DNA of 6,514 nt from an uncultured Burkholderiaceae bacterium. GTDB taxonomy: Bacteria; Pseudomonadota; Gammaproteobacteria; Burkholderiales; Burkholderiaceae_C. Position numbers and translations under genes: made by a program. The notes beneath the pieces were generated by a model. The model made no database searches. It had not been told where the DNA came from and saw only the letters and a list, made by a program, of their open reading frames with translations. The DNA lies in NCBI GenBank assembly GCA_938022295.1, contig CALIDR010000249.1:1-6514 (forward strand), written 5' to 3'. Position 1 is the first letter of the stretch. The number at the start of each line of letters is the position of its first letter. Positions 1 to 5,896 of this stretch are shown here, piece after piece.

Positions 1-1523
1 CCTTCGGCCGTCCGCGGCGTGTAGACGATCACGACCGCGCCTTCGTCGCCGCCGCCGGTCAGGCGCGCCAGCGCGCCTTGCAGCTTGGCCGTGAGGTCGG
101 CTTCGACCCAGCGGCCGTTGACCCAGTAGACCTGCCACACGTGCAGGCGCGGGGGCGCCGCCTCCTCGCGCAGCGAGCCGCCGCGCAGGTCGGCGGTGCG
201 CACGTCGATCGCCTGCCCGCCGAGATCGACCCGGCTGCGGCCGCCCGCCGTGCGGTGCCACGACTTGTCGCTCGAGACGACGAGCTTGTTGCTGCTGCTG
301 ACGAGCTTGCGGCCGTCGCCCTGCTGCCGGTAGTAGGCGACATAGAGCCCGACCGGCACGCCGTCGCGCACGAACGCCTGCGTGCGCTGGTCCGAGGGGT
401 TCTGGAACGCCGGGGTCCAGCGCGGCAGCCCGTCGGGCCCGGTGTCGGCTGCCGTCTGCCAGCCGCCGCCGGGGGCGGCGAGGGCGGCCAGCCGCGGCGC
501 GTCGTGCCGCTCGACGGCCAGCAGCACGCCCTCGGCCGCGTGCGGCGCCGCCGCGACCAGGATCGCACCGATCGCACCGGTCCACGCCGCCGCGCCGCCG
601 ACCGACGACGCCGCGGCACCCTGGCGCGGGGCCTGCGGGGCCCCCGCGTCGCGCGACGCGTCGTCGTCGGGCTCGGCCCAGCGCATGCCGATCAGAAACA
701 TGATCATGATCACGATCCCGAAGAACACCCAGCCGTAGAGGATGTGGTCGGCGCCGGCGGCGATCTTGTTGTTCGACAGGTGGCCGAGCATCACGATCAT
801 GTAGGCGCGCAGCCAGTTGGCGAGGATCGGCACCAGGATCGAGACGCCGACGAAGATCAGCCGCCGCTTCGTCGAGCGGTAGTTCAGGTAGGCGAAGAGC
901 GACCCCACCATGACCGAGGCGATCAGGTAGCGCACGCCGCTGCACTCCTCGACCACCGACCAGGTGCCGGTCGGGATCACGAACTGCAGCCCCTCGCGCA
1001 GCACCGGCACGCCGCTCAGGCGCAGCGCCGCGACCGTGAAGTCGGCCGTGCCCTCCATCAGCGGCGGCAGCATGAAGTCGCCGAACGGCACCGCGAAGAA
1101 CAGAAAGCCCAGCGGGAACATCAACGCCCGCGCGACGTGCACGCCGAGCACCGCCGGCACGCTGAGCACGACGAGCGCGACGAACGCAAACTGCATCGCC
1201 GCGTTGACCGCCACCAGGTCGGCGAGGAACCACGCCAGCGCCGCGCCGAGCATCGGCAGCAGCACCCAGGGACTCGGCCGGGGCGTCAGGCGCGCCAGCG
1301 CCTCGCGCCGCCGCCACACGAGCCACAGCGCGATCGGCACGACGACGATGCCGTGCGCGTAGGTGTCCGACGTGTTCCAGATCCGCCACATCGCGAGCGC
1401 ACTGTCGCGGTACCAGTAGCCGATCCACGCCACCACGGCGACCCACAGCGCGAGCGCCCTCCCCCACGCCGGATCGGCGGTGACGGGCCCGACCCCCTTG
1501 CCCAGCGACGGCAGCGCACTCAT
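1..1523 (-). CDS. xrtA: Exosortase A fused to a C-terminal EpsI domain (3' end cut by window edge)
   Basis: Inner-membrane transpeptidase-like enzyme that recognises and cleaves the C-terminal PEP-CTERM sorting tail of exported proteins, part of exosortase A exopolysaccharide systems. Translated from the ATG at 1523, the frame stays open to position 1 (507 codons, no stop), so only the extreme C-terminus is missing if it has the usual XrtA length of just over 500 residues. About eight hydrophobic segments span roughly residues 23-280. The family's Cys/Arg/His triad is visible: Cys194 in EECSGVR, Arg239 in NWLRAYM and His260 in DHILYGW. A charged, Ala/Gly-rich linker (about 283-311) leads to another membrane segment (about 312-330) and a soluble EpsI-type domain with Tyr397-Tyr398 in YVAYYRQQG and a late YWVNGRW motif. 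The start overlaps the glycosyltransferase stop as ATGA, with GGAG 8 nt upstream, so translation is probably coupled. The exosortase call is firm; the EpsI call rests on fusion context and motifs. Confidence 0.95.
   Translation of the reverse strand, partial: MSALPSLGKGVGPVTADPAWGRALALWVAVVAWIGYWYRDSALAMWRIWNTSDTYAHGIVVVPIALWLVWRRREALARLTPRPSPWVLLPMLGAALAWFLADLVAVNAAMQFAFVALVVLSVPAVLGVHVARALMFPLGFLFFAVPFGDFMLPPLMEGTADFTVAALRLSGVPVLREGLQFVIPTGTWSVVEECSGVRYLIASVMVGSLFAYLNYRSTKRRLIFVGVSILVPILANWLRAYMIVMLGHLSNNKIAAGADHILYGWVFFGIVIMIMFLIGMRWAEPDDDASRDAGAPQAPRQGAAASSVGGAAAWTGAIGAILVAAAPHAAEGVLLAVERHDAPRLAALAAPGGGWQTAADTGPDGLPRWTPAFQNPSDQRTQAFVRDGVPVGLYVAYYRQQGDGRKLVSSSNKLVVSSDKSWHRTAGGRSRVDLGGQAIDVRTADLRGGSLREEAAPPRLHVWQVYWVNGRWVEADLTAKLQGALARLTGGGDEGAVVIVYTPRTAE
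561..578. repeat. 9-bp tandem duplication inside the xrtA EpsI membrane segment
   Basis: The unit GATCGCACC occurs twice in a row (561-569 and 570-578), followed by one more matching base. On the coding strand it gives Gly-Ala-Ile twice in the hydrophobic segment at the start of the EpsI part. It keeps the reading frame and may be a small slippage duplication or chance. Confidence 0.5.
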
Positions 1524-2731
1524 GCGACGGACTCCAGCGTCGTCGACGCCAACGGACGATCGAATGCCGGCAACTGCGCCTGCCAGCTGAAGCGGTGGAC
1601 GACGTGGTCACGCGCGGCGCGGCCGATCTCGGCGGCGCGGGACGGGTCGGCCAGCAGCGCGGCGACGTGCTCGGCGAACCCGGCGGCGTCGGCGGCGGTC
1701 AGGATCTCGCGCCCTGGCGCGGCACCGATCGGCTCGGCGCACGACACCGACGCGACGACGGGGCGCGCCATCGCCATCCCCTCGAGCACCTTGTTCTGGA
1801 TCCCGCGCGCGAGCCGCAGCGGCGCGACGACGACGGCGGCGTGCTGCAGGTACGGCCGCACGTCGGGCACGGTGCCGGTGACGACCACCTTCTCGCCCGC
1901 CAGCGCCTGCACCGCCGGCGCCGGGTTGCGGCCCACGATCACGAAGCGCAGCGCCGGCCAGCGCGCCGCCAGCGGCGGCAGCACGTCGCGCGCGAACCAG
2001 ATCACGGCGTCGACGTTCGGCCAGTAGTCCATCGCGCCGGTGAAGACCACGGGCACCGTGCCGGCCTCGAACGGCGAGGGCCGCGCCGCATCGGGCGCGA
2101 AGTGCTCGGCGTCGACGCCGTTGCGCACGCCCTCGACCCGGTCGGCGCACTCCGGCGCCAGCGTCCTGAACAGCTCGGCCTCCTGCTCGGTGGCGAAGAA
2201 CGAGCGCGCCGCGCGCGCCGCCGCGGCGCGCTCGTAGGCCAGCAGCCGCTCGCCCTCGCGCCGGTAGACCCACGACAGCGGCCAGCGGTGGCGCTCGGCG
2301 TACTCGGTCCACTTCGCCGAATCAACGTCGACGAAGTCGAGCAGCATCGGCACGCCGGCCACGAGGTCGGCGTACTGCACCATCGACGACGAGAACACGA
2401 ACGTGGCGTCGAACGGCACGCTCGCCGCCACCTGCCGGACCCACGCCGCGAGGCCCGCGTCGCGGTAGTAGCGCAGCGTCAGCGGCTCATCGTTCAGCAG
2501 CGCGGGCAGGCTCTGCAGGCGCGCGCTGCGCGGGTGCAGGCGCGCCAGGTGCAGGTCGACGCACCACTGGCGCAGCGTGTCGACGTGCGCCTCGTCGTCC
2601 GGGTCGTCGACGAAGCTGCCGAGCCACACGCGGTGGCGCGCCGCCAGGTGGCGCAGGATGTGGTACGAGCGCACCTTGTCGCCCTTGTTGGGCGGGTACG
2701 GCATGCGGTGGACGAGGTACAGGACGTTCAC
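1520..2731 (-). CDS. Exosortase A-associated glycosyltransferase, GT4-like (TIGR03087/Stp1 type)
   Basis: Probable cytoplasmic, membrane-associated retaining glycosyltransferase of the GT-B fold that adds one sugar to the lipid-linked repeat unit of the exopolysaccharide; donor and acceptor cannot be read from sequence. The N-terminus shows the family signature LYLVHRMPYPPNKGDK (about residues 4-19). Other marks are a GVRNGVD loop (Asn204), FTGAMDYWPN (230-239) and the donor-site region around Glu317 in NKVLEGMAMARPVVAS, typical of Glycos_transf_1 enzymes. I chose the GTG at 2731 (403 aa) because the family begins directly at this signature and a strong purine-rich ribosome binding site precedes it. 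An in-frame ATG at 2779 would add 16 Ala/Arg/Gly-rich residues with no family support. It sits 82 nt after the FemAB-like gene and overlaps xrtA by 4 nt. The family is confident; the start less so. Confidence 0.92.
   Translation of the reverse strand: MNVLYLVHRMPYPPNKGDKVRSYHILRHLAARHRVWLGSFVDDPDDEAHVDTLRQWCVDLHLARLHPRSARLQSLPALLNDEPLTLRYYRDAGLAAWVRQVAASVPFDATFVFSSSMVQYADLVAGVPMLLDFVDVDSAKWTEYAERHRWPLSWVYRREGERLLAYERAAAARAARSFFATEQEAELFRTLAPECADRVEGVRNGVDAEHFAPDAARPSPFEAGTVPVVFTGAMDYWPNVDAVIWFARDVLPPLAARWPALRFVIVGRNPAPAVQALAGEKVVVTGTVPDVRPYLQHAAVVVAPLRLARGIQNKVLEGMAMARPVVASVSCAEPIGAAPGREILTAADAAGFAEHVAALLADPSRAAEIGRAARDHVVHRFSWQAQLPAFDRPLASTTLESVA
1532..1535 (-). promoter_or_regulatory. Ribosome binding site of xrtA
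   Basis: GGAG on the minus strand, 8 nt before the xrtA ATG at 1523 and inside the last codons of the glycosyltransferase gene. Together with the ATGA stop/start overlap it supports this ATG as the true start. Confidence 0.6.
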
Positions 2732-2733
2732 CG

Positions 2734-2743
2734 CCCCTCCCCC
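2734..2743 (-). promoter_or_regulatory. Ribosome binding site deciding the GTG start of the glycosyltransferase
   Basis: The minus strand reads GGGGGAGGGG, ending 2 nt before the GTG at 2731; its GGAGG core lies 4 nt from the start codon, slightly close but acceptable. It would be coding sequence if the upstream ATG at 2779 were used, so it is the main sequence argument for the GTG. Confidence 0.65.
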
Positions 2744-2767
2744 GGCCGTCGCGCGGCGCGCCGGCCG
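2743..2767 (-). promoter_or_regulatory. GC-rich hairpin in the FemAB–glycosyltransferase spacer
   Basis: An inverted repeat pairs 2743-2748 with 2762-2767 (CGGCCG, 6 bp), then after one mismatch (2749/2761) pairs 2750-2753 with 2757-2760 (CGCG, 4 bp), leaving a 3-nt loop. All pairs are G-C. In the transcript it ends at the first base of the ribosome binding site of the glycosyltransferase. There is no following U-run, so it is not a standard intrinsic terminator. It may be an RNA-processing, stability or translation-control element, or a chance product of high GC. Confidence 0.45.
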
Positions 2768-2813
2768 TTCGGCAGGCATGCGCCAGGACGCAGGTCTCGT
2801 CGCACGTCCGGCC

Positions 2814-3851
2814 TCACCCCAGGTTGCGCACGATGTGCGGCCCGAGCCAGTTGGCCACGCCGATCGGCAGCCGCCGCCACGTCTCGATCATCAGCCGGAA
2901 TTTGGCGTTGGCGGGGTTGTTCTGCGGCACCGCATCGCGCTTGTAGAGGCGGTATTCGTAGTGCAGCGGCCGCGGCTCGAAGCCCCAGTTCTTCTTGAAC
3001 GAGTACGACCCTGTGCCCTGCTTGCTGCGGCCGTAGTCGAAGGTCTTCAGGCCCTTCGCACAGGCACGGCGCATCAGCTCCCAGTACTTGAAGTCGTTGG
3101 CGGCCAGGTCGCGCGCGGCCTCGGCGTCGCCGGCGTAGTACGGCAGCACCTCGTCGCGGAAGTAGAAGCTCAGCACGCTGCTCACCGGCTGGCCCTCGGC
3201 AGTGGTGACGGTGAGCACGTCGCAGTCGGGCCCGAACGTGTCGCGCAGCGCCTGGAAGTAGCGCTTCGGCAGCGCCGGCGTGCCGTGGCGGTGCACGTTC
3301 TCGGCGTACAGCGCGAAGAAGCGGTCGACGCCGTCGTCGAGGTGGCCCCGCAGCCCGCGCTGGACGGCCTTGCGCACCATCGCGCGCTGCTTGCGCGGGA
3401 TCGCGAGCAGGTTGGCCTCCTCGTCGGGCAGGATCGCCTTGCGGAACGTCACGTAGAGGTCCTGCTTCGGCCAGTCGGGGTGGCGCGGCTCGAGGTGGCG
3501 CAGCTCCAGGTGCTGCACGCCCAGGCGCTCGGCCAGGCGCTGCGCCTCGACCTCGAGCGCCTGCGCGGCCGGCTCGTGGTCGGCGGCGACGCCGCCGTAG
3601 ACGGCGAACGGCAGGCTCACCAGCGCGTGGCCGAACAGCAGACTCCTGACGCGCGCCAGCGGCAGCACGCCGTCGATGCGCCCGCCCGACTCGCTGAACA
3701 GGAAGTGCGTCTCGTGGCGGAACACGTCGCGCAGCAGCGGCTGCCAGGCGCTGCGGTGGAAGAACGTCGCCTTCGGGCAGGCGTGCACGAACTCGTCCCA
3801 CCGGCGGGCGGTGGCCGCGTCGCGGGGGTCGAGGCGGTGGATCGTCGGCAT
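2814..3851 (-). CDS. FemAB-like acyl/aminoacyltransferase, XrtA/PEP-CTERM associated (TIGR03019 type)
   Basis: 345-residue soluble protein of the FemAB/GNAT-like fold. FemA, FemB and FemX transfer amino acids from aminoacyl-tRNA to peptidoglycan precursors; relatives in exosortase A loci have no proven substrate, and an amino group on the polysaccharide or its lipid-linked precursor is a plausible target (inference). The N-terminal half contains CPKATFFHRSAWQPLL (about 25-40) and SLPFAVYGGV. The C-terminal half carries the family-typical FDYGRSKQGTGSY (about 271-283) followed by FKKNWGF (285-291). Length matches the family. There is no signal peptide or membrane helix. The ATG at 3851 lies 5 nt after the deacetylase stop, with only a weak AAGG upstream, so coupled translation is likely. 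The same frame stays open upstream through the deacetylase gene, but that part is not protein-like. Confidence 0.9.
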   Translation of the reverse strand: MPTIHRLDPRDAATARRWDEFVHACPKATFFHRSAWQPLLRDVFRHETHFLFSESGGRIDGVLPLARVRSLLFGHALVSLPFAVYGGVAADHEPAAQALEVEAQRLAERLGVQHLELRHLEPRHPDWPKQDLYVTFRKAILPDEEANLLAIPRKQRAMVRKAVQRGLRGHLDDGVDRFFALYAENVHRHGTPALPKRYFQALRDTFGPDCDVLTVTTAEGQPVSSVLSFYFRDEVLPYYAGDAEAARDLAANDFKYWELMRRACAKGLKTFDYGRSKQGTGSYSFKKNWGFEPRPLHYEYRLYKRDAVPQNNPANAKFRLMIETWRRLPIGVANWLGPHIVRNLG

Positions 3852-3856
3852 CGCGG

Positions 3857-4738
3857 TCAGGCCGCCTTGGGCACGAGCACGGGCTGCGGCACCGCGCCGC
3901 CCTGCGCGAGGAAGATGTGGTCCATCCGCCCCCAGCGGAAGTCGCGCAGCAGCTGGCCGAGGCGCTGCTCGGTGCGGTGGATGTTGACGTAGTGGCGACA
4001 GCGCGTCTTGGCGTCGATACCCGCGAGGCGCGGCTGCTCGGGGTCGATCTCCCACGGGTGGAAATAGAACACCGCGGCCTGGCCGTCGGCGGCGTTGACG
4101 CGGCGGATCATCCAGCGCGACACCGGGTACGGCAGCAGGCGGAAGAAGCCGCCGCCGCTGGAGGGCAGGTTGCGCTCGAACACGCGCAGCGTCGTCGCCG
4201 GCACCTCGAGCAGGTCGCCGTGCACGCGGTGCGCGAAGCGCGGCGCGTCGGGCATGCCGTAGTGGTCGTGGCGGATCGGGTAGATGCTCGAGCTGTAGCG
4301 GTGGCCGGTGCGCGCGAGCACCTCGAACGCCCACAGGTTGCGGTGGCCGATCGAGAAGCTCGGCGCGCGGTAGCCGTGCACCGGCTGGCCGGCCACGTCC
4401 TCGAGCAGGCCCTTGGCACGGGTCACGTCCTGCGTGAACGCGTCGCGGCTCAGGTCGCTCGCGCGCTCGTGTCCGTAGCCGTGGCTCGCCAGTTCGTGGC
4501 CGCCGTCGACGATGCGCCGCACCAGCGCCGGATAGCGCTCGGCCACCCAGCCGAGGGTGAAGAACGTGGCCTGCGTGCCGTGGTCGGCCAGCAGGTGGAG
4601 GATGCGCTCGACGTTGCGCTCGACGCGGCACTCGCGCCGGTCCCACTCGTGGCGGGCGATGTACGGCGCGAACGCCGAGACCTGGAAGTAGTCCTCGACG
4701 TCGATCGTCAGCGCGTTGGTGATCGGCGGGCGGTGCAT
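3857..4738 (-). CDS. XrtA-system polysaccharide deacetylase (TIGR03006 type, DUF3473 C-terminus)
   Basis: Carbohydrate esterase family 4-type, metal-dependent deacetylase of 293 residues. It would remove N- or O-acetyl groups from the exopolysaccharide or its precursor. The NodB-type motifs are clear: TIDVEDYF (11-18, with Asp13 as the likely base and Asp16 nearby), metal-binding SHGYGH (85-90, His86 and His90) and GYRAPSFSIG (122-131). The C-terminal portion has FYFHPWEID and the HYVNIHRT region that mark the exosortase-associated subgroup. No signal peptide is visible, so the site of action is unclear. The ATG at 4738 puts the first motif at residue 11, as is normal for the family, and AAGAGG lies 8 nt upstream. 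An in-frame extension up to 4828 would run into wecB and is rejected. It lies 13 nt after wecB and 5 nt before the FemAB-like gene. Confidence 0.94.
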   Translation of the reverse strand: MHRPPITNALTIDVEDYFQVSAFAPYIARHEWDRRECRVERNVERILHLLADHGTQATFFTLGWVAERYPALVRRIVDGGHELASHGYGHERASDLSRDAFTQDVTRAKGLLEDVAGQPVHGYRAPSFSIGHRNLWAFEVLARTGHRYSSSIYPIRHDHYGMPDAPRFAHRVHGDLLEVPATTLRVFERNLPSSGGGFFRLLPYPVSRWMIRRVNAADGQAAVFYFHPWEIDPEQPRLAGIDAKTRCRHYVNIHRTEQRLGQLLRDFRWGRMDHIFLAQGGAVPQPVLVPKAA

Positions 4739-4746
4739 CGTCGCGG

Positions 4747-4752
4747 CCTCTT
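4747..4752 (-). promoter_or_regulatory. Ribosome binding site of the polysaccharide deacetylase
   Basis: AAGAGG on the minus strand, 8 nt before the ATG at 4738 and touching the wecB stop codon. It supports this start over the longer in-frame extension reaching 4828. Confidence 0.55.
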
Positions 4753-5894
4753 CACGTGCGCCGCAGCCACTGCCACAGGTCGGCCGCGATGCGCTCGGCG
4801 GCGTGGCCGTCCCAGCGCTCGGGCACACGGCCGCGCTTGCCGCGGCCGAGCAGGATCTCGGCCACCGCGCCGAGGATCGCCTCGCGGTCGTGGCCGACGA
4901 GCGTGTTCGTGCCCTGCTCGATCGTGATCGGCCGCTCGGTGTTCTCGCGCATCGTCAGGCACGGCACGCCGAGCGCGGTCGTCTCCTCCTGCAGGCCGCC
5001 GGAGTCGGTCAGCACGAGCGTGGCGCCCGCCGTCAGGCCGAGCATCTCGAGGTAGCCCTGCGGCGGCAGCACCGCCACGCGCGCGGGGTCGAGCAGCGGC
5101 CACAGCCCCGCGCGCTCGACGGCCGCGCGCGTGCGCGGGTGCATCGCGAACACGAGCGGCAGCTGGGAAGCCACCGCAGCCAGCGTATCCAGCACGCCGC
5201 GCAGCGTCGCCGGATCGTCGACGTTCGACGGCCGGTGCAGCGTGACCACACCCCAGCCGTGGCGGTGGTCGAGCAGCGCCGGGTCGACGCCGGCCGCGCG
5301 CAGCGTCTGCGCCGGCGCTCGGGCGAGCTCGCGGTGGTGCAGCAGCGAGTCGATCATCACGTTGCCGACGAACACGATGCGCCCGGGCGCGATGCCTTCT
5401 CGCTCGAGGTTCGCCTGCGCGCTGCGCTCCGTCGTGTACAGCCGGTCGGCGACCTGGTCGGTCAGCACGCGGTTGATCTCCTCGGGCATGCGGCGGTCGT
5501 GGCTGCGCAGCCCCGCCTCGACGTGCACGACCGGCACGTGCTTCTTGACCGCGACGAGCGCGCAGGCGAGCGTCGAGTTCACGTCGCCGACGACGACGAC
5601 GCAGGCCGGGGCGTGCTCGTCGACCACTGGCTCGAAGCGGCGCATCACCTCCGCCGTCTGCGCCGCGTGCGTGCCCGAGCCGACCTCGAGGTTGACGTCC
5701 GGCTGCGGCAGCCGCAGGTCGGCGAACAGGCGGTCGTTCATGTCGGCGTCGTAGTGCTGGCCGGTGTGCACGAGCAGCGTCGGCAGCGGCGGCACGTGGG
5801 CGGCGAGCGCGCGCAGGATCGGCGCCATCTTCATGAAGTTCGGCCGCGCGCCGACGACGCACAGCACGGGCCCCGGCAGCGTCGGCGCGGCCAT
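4752..5894 (-). CDS. wecB: UDP-N-acetylglucosamine 2-epimerase, non-hydrolysing
   Basis: Cytoplasmic enzyme interconverting UDP-GlcNAc and UDP-ManNAc, feeding ManNAc-type sugars into polysaccharide synthesis. The 380-residue length is normal. Visible motifs in order: VVGARPNFMKMAP (13-25), HTGQHYD (43-49), GDVNST (103-108), HVEAGLRS (124-131), MPEEINR (136-142), VTLHRPSN (217-224) and TDSGGLQEE (296-304). By comparison with E. coli WecB, Asp104, Glu126, Glu138 and His220 match the catalytic acidic residues and histidine, so the enzyme looks intact. The ATG at 5894 is 2 nt after the ATPase stop and has no clear ribosome binding site, suggesting coupling to the upstream gene. The hydrolysing epimerase (NeuC type) is the main alternative, but the motif set fits the non-hydrolysing form. 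No UDP-ManNAc dehydrogenase (WecC) is in the window, so the product may be used as ManNAc or oxidised by an enzyme encoded elsewhere. Confidence 0.95.
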   Translation of the reverse strand: MAAPTLPGPVLCVVGARPNFMKMAPILRALAAHVPPLPTLLVHTGQHYDADMNDRLFADLRLPQPDVNLEVGSGTHAAQTAEVMRRFEPVVDEHAPACVVVVGDVNSTLACALVAVKKHVPVVHVEAGLRSHDRRMPEEINRVLTDQVADRLYTTERSAQANLEREGIAPGRIVFVGNVMIDSLLHHRELARAPAQTLRAAGVDPALLDHRHGWGVVTLHRPSNVDDPATLRGVLDTLAAVASQLPLVFAMHPRTRAAVERAGLWPLLDPARVAVLPPQGYLEMLGLTAGATLVLTDSGGLQEETTALGVPCLTMRENTERPITIEQGTNTLVGHDREAILGAVAEILLGRGKRGRVPERWDGHAAERIAADLWQWLRRT

Positions 5895-5896
5895 CG

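Noticed and set aside
698..715. Repeated ATGATC-like units resembling a short palindrome or binding site
   Set aside because: They encode alternating Ile/Met/Val in an exosortase membrane helix and are explained by codon use.
78..2027. 649-codon plus-strand open frame opposite xrtA and part of the glycosyltransferase
   Set aside because: It is in codon register with xrtA, its product is low-complexity and Arg/His/Ala rich with no recognisable family, and the opposite strand has intact motif-bearing genes.
2743..2767. Intrinsic transcription terminator between the FemAB-like gene and the glycosyltransferase
   Set aside because: The stem is strong but is followed by a G-rich ribosome binding site rather than a U-run, so termination is not supported.
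2577..3992. 471-codon plus-strand open frame opposite the FemAB-like gene
   Set aside because: It is an antisense shadow in register with the FemAB-like gene; the sense protein carries the family motifs.
3852..4646. Possible N-terminal extension of the FemAB-like protein (a 610-codon open frame)
   Set aside because: The extra 265 codons overlap the intact deacetylase in another frame and read as Arg/Ala/Pro-rich noise; the protein-like sequence begins at the ATG at 3851.
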